Source of the DNA: Diaporthe sp. PMI_573
Taxonomy: Eukaryota > Ascomycota > Sordariomycetes > Diaporthales > Diaporthaceae
DNA length: 64,000 nucleotides
Direction of reading: 5' to 3'
Assembly: GCA_021399435.1 (NCBI GenBank)
Contig: JAJTUP010000005.1
Coordinates: forward strand, 1,550,001 to 1,614,000
The notes beneath the pieces were generated by a model that saw only the letters and a list, made by a program, of their open reading frames with translations, was not told the DNA's origin and made no database searches. The stretch's first letter is position 1; every line of letters starts with the position of its first letter. The position numbers and the translations under genes are program-made. This document shows positions 1 through 11,769 of the stretch, piece by piece.

Positions 1-1170
1 CTCAAGGCCGTTCACTTTGGTGCTGGCAACATCGGCCGTGGCTTCGTCGCCTGCTTCCTGCACAACAGCGGATATGAGGTCGTCTTCGCCGATGTCGTGC
101 CCGATGTCGTTGACAAGCTGAACTCCACCAAGGAGTACAAGGTCATCGAGGTCGGCAACGAGGGCACAACGGAAAACGTCATCACAAACTACCGTGCGAT
201 CAACTCGAGGACTCACCCTGACGACCTGGTCAACGAGATTGCAACTGCTGACGTTGTCACCTGCTCTGTTGGCCCCACCATCCTCAAGTTCATCGCACCC
301 GTCATCGCTCAGGGAATTGACAAGCGCGAAGAGAGCCTCAAGCCGCTCGCTGTCATTGCCTGCGAGAACATGATCAACGCCACCACTGCCCTGGCTGATC
401 ACATCAAGGATCCCAAGAACACCCCGGCCGAGCGCCTCGACACCCACCACAAGCGCGCCCGCTACGCCAACTCTGCTATCGACAGAATTGTCCCTGCGCA
501 AGAAGCCGATGCTGGCCTCAACGTCAAGCTCGAGAAGTTTTACGAGTGGGTCGTGGAGCAGCTGCCCTTCGAGGGCGAGCACCCCCCTATCGACGGCATC
601 AACTGGGTCGAGCACCTTGAGCCCTTCATCGAGCGTAAGCTCTACACCGTCAACACCGGCCACGCCACCGCTGCCTACCACGGATACAACCGCAAGAAGC
701 GCACCGTCTACGACGCGCTGCAAGACAAGGAGATCCTGGCCGAGGTCAAGAAGGCCCTGGCCAACACGTCCGACCTGATCGTCTCCAAGCACGAGACCTC
801 CGAGGAGGAGCAGGCTGCATACGTGAAGAAGATCATCTCCCGTATCGGAAACCCCCATCTCGAGGATGCTGTCGAGCGTGTCGGCCGTGCTCCCCTCCGC
901 AAGCTTGGTCGGAAGGAGCGTTTCATCGGGCCAGCTGCCGCGCTTGCGGAGCAGGGCAAGGACTGCAGCGGCCTTCTCGATGCCGCTGAGATGACTCTTC
1001 GCTTCCAGAACGTCGAGGGTGACGAGGAGTCTGCGGAACTCGCCCAGAAAATGGCCTCCCTCGATGCTGACACCATTGTTGCCGAGGTTTGCGGCCTGCA
1101 GAAGTCGGAGAAGCTGTACCCCATGATGGTAGACATTGTCAAGAAGGTGCAGGCCGATGCCGAGGACTAG
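1..1170 (+). CDS. mpdA: Mannitol-1-phosphate 5-dehydrogenase (5' end cut by window edge)
   Basis: Interconverts fructose-6-phosphate and mannitol-1-phosphate with NAD(H) in the cytosol, the entry to the fungal mannitol pathway. The frame is open from base 1, and the first residues seen ([15 protein letters not shown]) are the N-terminal dinucleotide-binding loop. The 389 residues present match the usual length of about 388, so only one to a few codons, including the start Met, are missing. The family's Lys-Asn-His signature is visible as [17 protein letters not shown] around residues 212-228. No intron is seen in the part present, and the stop is TAG at 1168-1170. The assignment is secure because motif, length and sequence throughout agree with MtlD/MpdA enzymes; an upstream exon carrying only the start codon cannot be excluded. 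Confidence 0.95.
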   Translation, partial: LKAVHFGAGNIGRGFVACFLHNSGYEVVFADVVPDVVDKLNSTKEYKVIEVGNEGTTENVITNYRAINSRTHPDDLVNEIATADVVTCSVGPTILKFIAPVIAQGIDKREESLKPLAVIACENMINATTALADHIKDPKNTPAERLDTHHKRARYANSAIDRIVPAQEADAGLNVKLEKFYEWVVEQLPFEGEHPPIDGINWVEHLEPFIERKLYTVNTGHATAAYHGYNRKKRTVYDALQDKEILAEVKKALANTSDLIVSKHETSEEEQAAYVKKIISRIGNPHLEDAVERVGRAPLRKLGRKERFIGPAAALAEQGKDCSGLLDAAEMTLRFQNVEGDEESAELAQKMASLDADTIVAEVCGLQKSEKLYPMMVDIVKKVQADAED

Positions 1171-2198
1171 ATGCCCCGATGACTGTTCAGATGTTTACAC
1201 CCATGTGTTCAGATTCATGACGAGACGAGATTTGGCGTTTCAAAATGGTTTTAGGGATTATCGTACGGTGTTCAGGGAAGCGGGATAACGGATATGCATA
1301 CCCCTTTGATGGCTGGCTTCACTTTTTTGTGTTTGGTATTTAGCATCACCCCAGAGATGGTGAGAGGACTTGCCGTCCGACATGAGACAGAGCAACCAAA
1401 ATAAACAAGACGATCGAACCCAGACCTTGTGCAGTGGATTGTTATGTGAATCTGTGTAGTATGTTAAGCCGCGATTCAGAAGACAGCGAGCCTATGTGTG
1501 CGGTGGTGATGGCTTCAACCCTCGAAACGCCCCTCCATGTCCGACGACGGCGCAATTGCGTTCGTTCTGAAGAGAACCGTTTTCGAGGCTTGGACTACAG
1601 AGTGGAGTTGTCACTGATAGCTCAAACATAGGAGAGCTGGCAATCTTCATCGGTAGCGATGGTGGAAAGGTGGTTTTGCCATTTAAAATTTGAGAACTGC
1701 AAAGCCGACAGTGTTGTTCACCTGTATTAAATGCGCTCCAACCTGAATTTCGTAGTGGCGAACAACCAATACCCGGGTAGATGAGGGTGTGTGTCTATAG
1801 CGTGTTCTGAACGCACCCCCAAGTTGCTGCCTCAGGCCAGAACCGTCCACCCCCAAGGCTGAGCTCCCCCAAAGACCACATCTCAATTGGCAGTGGACCT
1901 AGCGAGAGCTCCCTGAGACGTGGCAGCAGCTTGCCATCCACACACAGGGACACTTACCCACACCACATCCGCCCGACCAACTCCTACCGGCCCTTGCTAT
2001 CGCATTCGTTCTACATCAATCCCGTCAATCGGTCCTTGGTTGAGCAAGCTCAAATCTGTTCACCACAGGAAGAGAAGGCCTTTCCCCCATGTTGGCTGGT
2101 CTGGCACGGACATACGCCCCACCACCCTGAGCCCGAGTCCTCCACGAGCGATTGTCTCTTCTGAACCGCAGACCCGACACCGATAGCATCCGCCCAGC
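1171..2198. other. Intergenic region: mpdA 3' flank and SEC27 5' flank
   Basis: No gene is supported here. The first part is presumably the 3' untranslated region of the mannitol-1-phosphate dehydrogenase. The last 300 bases are pyrimidine- and CCA-rich, as expected for the 5' leader of the coatomer gene starting at 2199. Short open frames have no recognisable composition or motif. Confidence 0.6.
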
Positions 2199-5041
2199 AT
2201 GAGGCTCGACGTCAAGGTACGCGCATCCCCCGTCTCACCTCCTCTGGCCCAGTCCTGCCGCTCTTGGATGGCTTCAAGGAGAAGCAGACACCCCTGGCTT
2301 CACTGCTGGGCGCATCGGAGCTGCTGCTTCCAAGGCTGAGTCCTGGCAGGCGGGCTCTTCCCAAACGCGCCCAAGAGCGGGCAAGACGGAATTTGGCAAT
2401 CACTAATACCATCTCTTCGTGATCACAGCGGCAGCTCTTTGCCCGGAGCGAGCGTGTCAAGGGCATCGACTTCCACCCGACGGAGCCGTGGATCCTAACG
2501 ACCCTCTACAGCGGCCACGTATACATTTGGAGCTACGAGACGCAGGCCATCGTCAAGACGTTCGAGTTGACGGACGTACCCGTGCGTGCAGGTCGGTTCA
2601 TTGCGCGGAAGAACTGGATTGTCTGCGGCAGCGATGACTTCCAACTACGAGTCCACAACTACAACACATCAGAAAAGGTCGCCAGCTTCGAGGCACATCC
2701 TGACTACATCCGCGCGATCTGCGTCCACCCAACACAGCCGTTCGTATTGACGGCCAGTGATGACATGACGATCAAGTTGTGGAACTGGGACCTTGGGTGG
2801 AAGTGCCAGCAGACCTTTGAGGGGCACTCGCATTATGTCATGTCGCTGGCAATCAACCCCAAAGATACCAACACATTCGCATCAGCATGTCTGGACAGGA
2901 CGGTCAAGATCTGGTCACTCGGGTCTTCGACGGCAAACTTCACCCTAGAAGCACACGAGCAAAAAGGCGTCAACCACGTCGACTACTACCCACATTCCGA
3001 CAAGCCGTACCTCCTTACCACTAGCGACGACCGCACAGTAAAGATCTGGGACTACACGACCAAGTCTCTTATCGCTACTCTCGAGGGTCACACCAACAAC
3101 GTCAGCTTTGCGTGCTATCACCCCGAGCTCCCCGTCATCATTTCCGGCTCGGAAGACGGAACCCTGCGAATATGGCACGCCGCCACCTACCGATTCGAGC
3201 AGAGCTTGAACTATGGTCTGGAACGGGCTTGGTGTGTCAGCTACCAGCGGGGCAAGCAGAGTGTTGCCGTGGGCTATGACGAAGGATCGGTCGTGGTCAA
3301 GCTGGGTCGCGAAGAGCCGGCCGTCTCGATGGACGGCTCCGGCAAGCTGATCTGGGCCAAACACAATGAGGTGGTTTCGGCTATCATCAAGGGCGGCGAG
3401 GCGACCAAGGACAACCTGCCGATCAACCTCACCACCAAGGATCTCGGCAGCTGTGAGGTCTACCCGTCCACCCTCTCACATTCGGCCAACGGTCGGTTCG
3501 TCGCGGTCTGCGGTGACGGCGAGTTCATTGTATACACTGCACTCGCGTGGCGCAACAAGCAATTCGGATCGGCGTTGGACTTTGTCTGGGCCTCCAAGGA
3601 AAACTCAAATGACTTTGCCATCCGTGAGTCTCCGACCAGCGTCAAGGTATTCAAGAACTTTGTCGAGAAGCAGGGTGGCTTGGACGTCGGTTTCCAGGCG
3701 GACGGCCTTGCTGGAGGAGTTCTACTTGGTGTCAAGGGCCAGGGAGGCATTAGCTTCTTCGACTGGTCGACTGGTGGCCTGGTAAGACGGATTGAAGTCG
3801 AGCCTCGCGAGGTCTACTGGAGTGAGAGCGGGGAGCTGGTGGCCCTTGCCTGCGATGACACCTGCTACATCCTGCGCTTCAGTCGCGAGGCATACCAGGA
3901 GGGCTTGCAGTCCGGTCAAGTCGAGGACGACGGTGTGGAGGCGGCCTTCGAGGTCATCACCGACATCAGCGAGAGCGTGAGGACCGGAGAGTGGGTAGGC
4001 GACTGCTTCCTGTTCACCAACTCCACCAATCGCCTGAACTACCTCGTTGGCGACCAGACTTACACAGTGTCGCACTTTGACCAACCCATGTACATCCTTG
4101 GCTACATACAGCGTGACTCCCGCATCTACCTGTGCAACAAGGATGTCGCCATCACTTCCTTCGCCCTGTCACTCCCCGTGCTGGAGTACCAGACCCTCGT
4201 CCTCCGGGAGGAGCTCGAGGCCGCTCAGGAGCTGCTCGCGGCAATTCCAGAGGGCGAGCTCAACAAGGTCGCCCGGTTCCTGGACGGCCAGGGCCACAAG
4301 GAGCTCGCTCTCGATGTTGCCACGGACCCCGAACACAAGTTCGAGCTTGCTCTTGCGCTAAGCCGGCTGGACATCGCGCTCGACCTCGCCAAGCAGGCCG
4401 ATGTTGAGCACCGATGGAAAACTGGTAAGTTGTGCCTTTGCCTAAAGTTTGGTTTTCTGGGTCGATGACTAACAAAAAGCTCTCTAGTTGGTGACGCCGC
4501 TCTCTCTGCTTGGGACGTTTCTCTGGCCGCCGAGTGCTTCACACATGCCAACGACCTCGGCTCACTGCTCCTCGTTTACTCCTCAACCGCCGACCGCGAA
4601 GGCTTGGCAACCCTAGCGAGCAAGGCCGAAGAGGCTGGCGCCCACAACGTTGCTTTCTCCGCGAAATGGCTCCTTGCAGATGTGGAAGGCTGTGTTAACA
4701 TCCTCGTCAAGACTGAACGTCTCGCCGAGGCTGTCCTCTTCTCACAGACTTACAAGCCTAGCCTGACTGCGGACGTGGTCGAGAAGTGGAAGGAGTCCCT
4801 GGAAAAGAGCAAGAAGGGTCGTGTTGCAAAGACCATCGGGGCTCCTGGTGCTGAGGGTGACGAGGAGCTGTTCCCCGAGTGGGATGAGTGGCTGCGCTTG
4901 GAGAAGGAGGGCGGTACAGCTACCGATGTGGATGTCGAGATGGAGAACGGCAAGCCGGCAGCTGAGGCTGAAGAAGAGGAGGCTCCTGGGGAGGCGGACG
5001 AGAATGAGGAGGAGGGTGCCGACGCGGATGAGGAAGAGTAG
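2199..5041 (+). CDS. SEC27: Coatomer subunit beta' (COPI coat WD40 protein)
   Basis: Subunit of the COPI coat, which forms retrograde Golgi-to-ER vesicles; its propeller binds di-lysine cargo tails. Exons are 2199-2216, 2429-4424 and 4488-5041, giving 855 residues. The 18-nt first exon encodes MRLDVK, and the second continues RQLFARSERVKGIDFHPTEP, the conserved start of Sec27, which fixes both the start and the first intron. WD40 repeats with WN/WD and DDRTVKIWD-type ends fill roughly residues 10-300. A coatomer alpha-solenoid region follows (about 320-780), and the C-terminus is a very acidic tail (about 815-855) typical of this subunit. The second intron has a CTAAC branch site near 4468 and joins WKT to VGDAALSAWD. 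Length matches the family (about 850-890). Confidence 0.96.
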
Positions 5042-5554
5042 TGCACTATCTCACCAAAGGGACGAGTCGACGATCAGGGTATGTCGTTTGGTGAGACATA
5101 GGTTCTCACGCCGTCAGCCCCAAGCGACAATGACGACGGCACTCGAAGGAGTTCGGGCGCGGAGTGGCTGAAGCGGAACCAACCAGGATTAGATGAGTTT
5201 GGGTGGGGAAAGGACGTGTTAAAAGTTGTAGACTACCCAACAAGTAGGTTTAGCCACGGATGCAATCTGCACTGCTGGTTTTGATGAGCACCACTCGGCG
5301 ATGGTTCAACGCGCTCATGCCAGGCCTCTAATATACGAAATATATCATGACCACCTTGGCCTCCCGCTTCTCAGCTCTCGCTGATGATTTCAGACGCAGT
5401 TCATTCCTCGCCCATGGACTTTTCACATGCAGTCAAACGCCCTAGTGCCATACACACCGAGAATGGATAGTCCAGCGAGCAAACCCATTTGACTTCTGAG
5501 CATCGACTGGCACCCCCACATTACGGCGATGGCGACATCTTGTGCGATGTTCCT

Positions 5555-5601
5555 CCATCCCTGGATAAAAATGGAGGGTGTTACGATGTTTCCAGGGATG
5601 G
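5555..5601. repeat. 11-bp perfect inverted repeat, 25-nt spacer
   Basis: Arms CCATCCCTGGA (5555-5565) and TCCAGGGATGG (5591-5601) are exact reverse complements. Only the repeat itself is seen. A hairpin or a dimeric regulator site are possible readings. No coding sequence overlaps it. Confidence 0.6.
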
Positions 5602-5915
5602 AAACTTGTACGACACCCGGGCGACATCCGCAACCTCGTCTGCACGATATTGTGGATCACCTGGCAATTGTTGTACGTGCAGGACAGCATGCATTTGTAA
5701 TTGGCATTGCATCACGCTATCGTTCATTCGCTATCGGATTCGGTGTTGGCTTCTGATGGATCAATCGTCCCCTCACGATCGGTAGCCCACCGGCCATATG
5801 CGGTTGCGAATTCTTAACTCGGGATTGCGTGCTGATAGCGGGATGTCGCGAAACGAACACCATTGAATACTGAGCACACGCCCTGGGAAACAATGAAGGC
5901 GACTAAAAAGCATCA

Positions 5916-5925
5916 TATAAATATA
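5916..5925 (+). promoter_or_regulatory. TATA box of the TauD-type dioxygenase gene
   Basis: TATAAATATA matches the TATAWAW consensus and lies 140 bp upstream of the ATG at 6065, a plausible distance for a fungal TATA box plus leader. It suggests inducible rather than constitutive expression, which is inference. Confidence 0.55.
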
Positions 5926-6064
5926 GAGAGTACTTTCGTCGTTAAATCGAGACTGGTCCCACGACTTTTATCATATACACGTTCATACTACACGTCCACT
6001 GAACTTGGACTGACGGGACACACTTGAGCAAGACCCGATCATTGGCCTTGTACAGCACCTTATC

Positions 6065-7281
6065 ATGGCCCCAGCTGCGACCTCAGATCTTGCAGTCCGC
6101 CCTGCCCCGGCAGACAAGAAGCCTTTCCCAGAGCCGTTGAAGCTCAGCGGGGCCCTAGACAAGTTCACATTTGAAGACACTACGCCTGTCATCGGCCGCG
6201 AGTTTGGGAATGTCAACATCGTCGATGACCTACTCAAGGCTGCCAACTCGGATGAGCTTCTGCGGGATGTGGCAATCACGAGTGAGTCAACCTGATACCG
6301 TCGTGCAGGTTCTTCCCCGGACTCGCTGACCATCGCATAAGTCTCTCAACGTGGTGTGGTCTTTTTCCGCTCCCAAGACAACCTCACCGACGACCTCCAG
6401 AAGGAGTTCGTGGACAGGCTGGGCCAGCTCGTCGGCAAGCCGTCATCTTCAACCCTGCACATCCATCCAGTACTTAACAGCACATCGGAGTTCGGGGTAG
6501 GCGACAACGCAGTCAGTCACATCTCGAGTCTTGCAAGGAAGAAGATGTTCCGTCACAAGGAACAGCCCAACAAGCGCCGCTATGACGCCGCTCAATGGCA
6601 TTCGGATATTCAATTTGAGCCCAACCCGGCGGACTACACTTCACTTCGTCTCACCGAGCTCCCAAAGACGGGCGGCGACACTCTTTGGGCGTCCGGCTAC
6701 GAGATCTACGACCGGTTCTCCGAGAAGTACCAGCAGTTCTTTGAAGGTCTCACGGCTACCTTCAGTGGCGATGGCTTCCTCCGCGCTGCGGCGGCAGACC
6801 CGGAGAACGTCAAGATCTACACTGAACCCAGGGGTTCCCCTCACAATATCGGCGGCGAGTTGGTCGCCGTCCACCCAGTGGTGCGGACAAACCCCGTTAC
6901 GGGATGGAAGAGTATCTTTGCGCTTGGGCCCTTCCCCAAGAGGATCAACGAGCTCACCCAAGAGGAGTCGGACGAGCTGCTGCGCAAGTTCGAGAGGGTC
7001 CTCCTGGACAACCACGACCTTCAGGTGAGGTTCAAGTGGAGGAACCCCAACGACATCGGTAAGTCTGTTTGAATATACTATTAGCGCCATTCCCATTTAC
7101 TGACTTATCACCAGCGATCTGGGACAACCGTAGCGTCTTTCACTCGGCCACTAATGATTACGAGGGCCTGGGAGAGAGATTTGGGCATAGGACTGTTGGT
7201 ATCGGCGAGAAGCCCTACTTCGACCCGAGCAGCCGATCGAGGACGGAGGAGCTAGAAGGTCTTGAGACTAAGAACGCTTGA
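6065..7281 (+). CDS. TauD/TfdA-family Fe(II)/2-oxoglutarate dioxygenase
   Basis: Non-heme iron oxygenase of the family that includes taurine, sulfonate and sulfate-ester dioxygenases; probably cytosolic and used to release sulfur from organosulfur compounds. Exons 6065-6281, 6342-7058 and 7115-7281 give 366 residues, normal for fungal members. The metal-binding HxD is seen in QWHSDIQFEP, and the distal His in DNRSVFHSATNDY near the C-terminus. The downstream Arg in RFGHRTVGIGEKPYF probably anchors 2-oxoglutarate. Both introns are GT-AG and about 60 nt, and each rejoins a conserved stretch in phase (IT-ISQRGVVFFR and PNDI-AIWDNR). The exact substrate cannot be read from sequence; relatives act on taurine, alkylsulfonates or 2,4-D-like compounds. 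Confidence 0.9.
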
Positions 7282-7535
7282 AAGAGGAGCCTTACCCCGG
7301 TTTGGGGGTGGGGGGGCGGTGGGCGGTCGATGCACCGGATCTACCAATGACAATAAAGGCACGGCTAGTATGTAGCAGCATTGAGAAACACAGTTGCTGA
7401 ATTCATCTGCTTACACGAAATATTTGAATCTCACTGTTCCATCTCGCCATTATCAACCGCCTCCGCCCCCCCCCCCACAAACCTGTGCGCCATTCACATT
7501 AAGACGTTGATTCTCACGCAGCATCTCATGCCGGC

Positions 7536-7967
7536 TCAAGCCTGAGCTGCTTGAACAAAGTTCTGGTGATGCTCAGGGTGGTGCTTCTCAACACTGCCCT
7601 TGATCATCTTCTTCATGATCGCATTGCTGTCGATAGCGATGTTCTCCTCGATCCGGCCGGAAGTCACAGACCACTTGCTCTCGATGTGTATGGATCCCGT
7701 GGGAGCCTTCCCGTCGATGGTGGCGTCGATACCCTTGGGCTGGTTGACGAGGGTCAACCGGAACGTTGTTTGCCCGATTGGCCGTTTGTCCGTTACTTCA
7801 TAGACGCAGGTCTCGCCGATGGCCGGCTCGCCGGAGACCTTTTTATAGTCGATGAGCTGAGGGCAGGTGATTTTGATGTAGACGTCATGGTCATGGAGGG
7901 AAGCAATGACGGCTTCTTCTTTGACACCTGTTGCGAGAGGCGTGGTGATGGTAGCTTCTGAAGGCAT
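7536..7967 (-). CDS. Conserved fungal protein of unknown function (DUF7053-like)
   Basis: A 143-residue single-exon protein. The start chosen is the ATG at 7967 (MPSEATITTP), because the frame upstream is low-quality leader and begins without a plausible protein. The core HDHDVYIKITCPQLIDY, followed by a beta-rich segment ending in IHIESKWSV, resembles small fungal proteins that I recall as the DUF7053 group; I could not check this assignment. No signal peptide or membrane segment is seen. A TATA-like tract lies about 130 bp upstream. It is convergent with the dioxygenase, and the two stop codons are about 255 bp apart. Function unknown. Confidence 0.7.
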   Translation of the reverse strand: MPSEATITTPLATGVKEEAVIASLHDHDVYIKITCPQLIDYKKVSGEPAIGETCVYEVTDKRPIGQTTFRLTLVNQPKGIDATIDGKAPTGSIHIESKWSVTSGRIEENIAIDSNAIMKKMIKGSVEKHHPEHHQNFVQAAQA

Positions 7968-9748
7968 ATTTGTATTGTATCGGATGGGCGTTTTGATAAA
8001 GGTGTTTGTGGTTGAGACAGATGTGACTAGAGACGAAGAACAAAGGTGGGTAAGTCGATAATATTCGAAGACAATTTCATACACACGGCGCCAATATATA
8101 TATGAATTCACGATCGAGGCTGTTGGATCATAGAGGCTTGTACGTTATGACCAGGAACTACAAAAATAGCATTGTTGTCGCCCGCATCGGAGACGGGAGA
8201 CAGCCACATCAGTTTGCACGCCCTGCGACATGGCCTGTTTGTTTCGAATCGAAAGCCACAATCTTCGTATAACCTCCAAATAACTCCAGAATATTGGCAC
8301 CTGAAACTCACCCCGTCCAAACGTGGCGTCGAGTGGCAGCTGCCAAATGAGGCTTGTTCCCAGAACAAATGCCTGAGCGCGTAGAAAGATCCGGTACTAG
8401 TGTCCCTACAAGGGCCCGAGAGTTCGCCAGAGCTACCTTCTAAAAGTCAAGTCAATTTTTGCCATGTCAAAGTCTAGGCCTCACTGGTGCCCGTTGCCTG
8501 TTAGCGACAATGGGGCGGCGGTCCCCAAAACCGTGTGCCAGTATGAATTTGCGTGTAAGATGGGACTTATTCAGCCAACCAATTCTGATAGGAGTTTACT
8601 TCCGAGCGGTCAGAGGGTAATTACTAAGGCTGAGTCTAGTAGTGGAATCAATCCGCGCTCAGACGTAGTTCGTGTAGACAGAAAGAGATACCCTAAAACG
8701 GCGTTCCGATGAAACAGACCATCTTCAACGCTGCGCTAGATATGAGACCTAGATCGGCTTCGTAATACGAAATTGATGGGTTAAGGTGGTGAGTTAGGAA
8801 TATAGTACTTCTTTGCTCCGAGCCTTTGAGACGGGACTCATAGCAGCCGATCACAGGAGGAGATCGGATCGCTTCACTGCCGTCCCCAAGATTTAAGAGT
8901 AGAGCGTTTGAGCGATGGACAACACAACCTTTTCCGCCCTCGGAGCGCGCGCTGCACGGGCAGCTTATTAACGGGATGAAAGGCTCGCTTTGCCATTTGG
9001 ACAGGACTTGATGAAGAAAAGTAAGTGGTTCTATTCTCCGTCTGATCCAACTGTTCATTGTTGATGATGCCCGTTCTAAGATCCCCGAAGCTCTCTGTAG
9101 CAACAATCATGCTTTTGGCTATTTTTACTCCAACTTGCTCTTCTTCTCTACGACCTCCGTCGCACGGCTCCTCCACCGGTGAGTTCCGCACGTGTCATCT
9201 GCACCACGGTATGATCACACTTGGACCCGTGGCCCCTACACGCTTCCGCAGCAGAGGCTGCACTGCATGATGCTAAAGTCTCAGAACCTGTTGACAGTCT
9301 ATTTGTGATTGGTTGAATCGAAAAATCATGAATCAATCAATTCCTGACAAATAAGTCAGATAGATGCCATGGATCGTCCAACGGCATGGACGTTTAGGTC
9401 GCATGATGTTGTCGATGCGGTTACGACGACTTCCAAATCAAAGTGCTTACGAGAAGGATAAGCTGCGTATGTGTACAGGAAGGAATGAGTGGCGTGAATC
9501 CTGGATTGGCTGCGGCAGATTTATTGCATGTGATCTTACAGATGCTGTGAAACCCGACGATTCCGCCAAGGGCGTTGATTACATTTGAATCGAGTGATTG
9601 ATGCGCGTCATCTCAGGAGGACCTGAGACCAACTTCCTGCTCGAAACACTATATGGTGTCCTTCCATCGTGATGCCTGGCTGTGCTGTCGTGAAACTTAG
9701 GGCTCGACGTCGCGGTTACACATCCAGTGAAGCTCAGCATTCTGGAAT
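7968..9748. other. Intergenic region, nothing recognised
   Basis: About 1.8 kb between the small conserved gene and PHS1. The left end holds the promoter of the minus-strand gene and the right end the 3' flank of PHS1. Open frames inside are short, lack recognisable motifs and overlap on both strands. I see no RNA gene or mobile element. Confidence 0.5.
8094..8103 (-). promoter_or_regulatory. TATA-like element of the small conserved gene
   Basis: An alternating ATATATATAT tract about 130 bp upstream of the ATG at 7967 on the minus strand. Position and composition fit a TATA box, but a simple AT repeat could also arise by chance. Confidence 0.35.
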
Positions 9749-10492
9749 TCAATTCTTTCCAGCAGTAAAAGTTTTCCTCCGCTGCCGTATCATGTGGTTG
9801 AACAGAGTGGGTGCAGCTATGGGTGTGTCAGCAAAGTGAGCCCACGTTGGGTCGGGAGAAGAAGAGGCTTACCTGGGATGTAAAGCAGCGCGGCGGCGAT
9901 GTAAGCCCAGGCGTGCGAGTAATAGCCTAGCTTCCAAGCTTCTGACACAGTATTGTAGACGACGCCGACCTCACTGGCGATGCCCACTGGATATAGTATG
10001 TAGAAAGCGCTGTAGCGAAGCCAGGTCAAGTTGCTGTACTGATGGCCACCGATGAGTTTTGTAGCGAAGTACAGATATCGAATGGCATCTGCAGCGCTCC
10101 AAGCGAGAACCATCAAACCGTAAAATGGACTGAAAGCAGAGGACTGGTAATTCTCGATGACGAGCCAGAGGACTGTGCTTCGACCAGCGACCTGAACGAA
10201 GCCGGTAAGCACAGGTGCATTGACAAGACCTGCGGATGCATCAGTGAGGGTTCTTGTGAGACAACAAGGCTTTGAGAGTACCTATGATGGAGTGCAGGAC
10301 ATCCAGTGCCGCCAGGCTCTGCGTGAGCAGGACAGTGATCCTCACGCTGGGATACAAGTACACCTCGCTCAGACCATTACTCAGGGCAAGCGCAGCGGTT
10401 CTGCCGAAGACAAAGATCCAAAGCAGAGCTGAGATGGTATTATAGCCGATTAAATAGGCCCACTGGGGGAATTGTCCCTCGAAGACGCCCAT
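9749..10492 (-). CDS. PHS1: Very-long-chain 3-hydroxyacyl-CoA dehydratase (PTPLA/HACD family)
   Basis: Third enzyme of the ER fatty-acid elongation cycle: dehydrates 3-hydroxyacyl-CoA to trans-2-enoyl-CoA for sphingolipid and membrane lipid synthesis. Exons on the minus strand are 10492-10282, 10229-9873 and 9816-9749, giving 211 residues (yeast Phs1 is 217). The protein is almost entirely hydrophobic helices. The catalytic Tyr and Glu, seven residues apart, are present in the YPVGIASE motif (residues about 154-161). The middle exon begins GLVNAPVLTGFVQV and contains AGRSTVLWLV, both typical of the family. The last exon is very short and ends in the basic tail RQRRKTFTAGKN, which probably faces the cytosol. 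Its splice phase (G|CT) supports the final exon. Confidence 0.9.
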
Positions 10493-11769
10493 GTCTCCGA
10501 TTGTACGATGGTTGATGCTTGTGATGTTGGGCAGTGAATGCGGCGACGTGTAAATTTCAAAACCGCACCCAATTCAGACGCTGAAGTGACGTCGGTTATC
10601 GTGATAAGCGATGCTTGGCAAAACCCGGCGCTCAGGGCGTGTGGGCCCACCCACCTTCGTCCAAATCAAGACCAACATTACTGTGTAAACTAGATATCTG
10701 CCTCCTACAATATTGCGCCGCCATGTCAACAACCTGAGGAGCAAACCATGATTCCGTTTGACCACGAATCAGGAGCGACCAAGACCTGGCAGCTGCTTAG
10801 CGCCCATCACATGCATCCAGACTTTTTCCCGTAGAGCTTTGGCTGAGCTTACCACACCAAGCGTCCTGTAAATCTCGCCCAAAAAGAGATGCCCAGAAGA
10901 GCCTACGTGATCATACTTTCAGGCCCAGTTCGACGGCTCCGGAGAGACATGTTGCAGCGTGGGAGCATGACAGACGTGGTTGTACCCATGCCACGTAGCA
11001 TGATGAATGATGGCCATCCTTGATCCACTCAATTTCTTTTGAGCAACAAACCACACAAAAAAGAAGAAGAATACGCAGCTGTGTGTGTTGTCTGTGCTCA
11101 GACAGGGTTTCTTTTGAATCATATGTTCAATCCGGTCGCTGTTGATCGAGACGAGGGCCATGGGAAAGGTTGTCTTGCTGTCGTTCAAGTGTTGCGTTTG
11201 CGTTGATACGTGCCGGGCCATCCTCCCGAACGGACCAAAGATCTGGAAGATGAATGGATCACAGGAGTCGCGCCAAATGCTGACAACCAAATTGTATCTG
11301 CTTGGGTGGCAATGCCAGCGGCCGCCAGCTCACACAAGAGCGTCTCGAGCGTATCTTGCAGCACAGTGATGACGGGGATTTTCTGCATCATGCAGAAAGC
11401 GGATTGGACCAAGTGGGGCTTCACCAACAACACCGTTGATCATCTCATAGATCATGGATCTCCGGGCCCAAAGGCGCCAGTCGACCTTGGTATATTTAGA
11501 CCACAACCGTGGCTGACCAGCTGACAGGGTCTTTATGTACCCTGTAGCTGGCTTCAGAGCCAACTTGCTACTGCTTACACCTGGAGCGCGGGCGTCTCTT
11601 GGGTTCGACGGAGTCGCATTTTACTCGGACTGGCAAATAGGTAGATACCAGATAATCTTTCTGGAGGGAAAGCATAAAGAGAGCCTTTCCATTTCTTCCG
11701 TCCTCCTGCAGTCTCAGTGAACCTGTGGCTACTGGAAAATTGTCACATGAAAATTCCGAACGTTTCCAT
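10493..11769. other. Intergenic region, nothing recognised
   Basis: Gene-free stretch between the divergent PHS1 and P450 genes, presumably holding both promoters. Overlapping frames around 10.9-11.55 kb show no family motif. An old gene relic is possible but cannot be supported. Confidence 0.45.

Larger units (their letters stand above)
5042..6064. other. Intergenic region with an inverted repeat and a dioxygenase promoter
   Basis: No coding gene is supported between the coatomer gene and the dioxygenase. It contains an 11-bp perfect inverted repeat (arms 5555-5565 and 5591-5601) and, near its right end, a consensus TATA element at 5916-5925. Both are listed separately. Confidence 0.6.
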
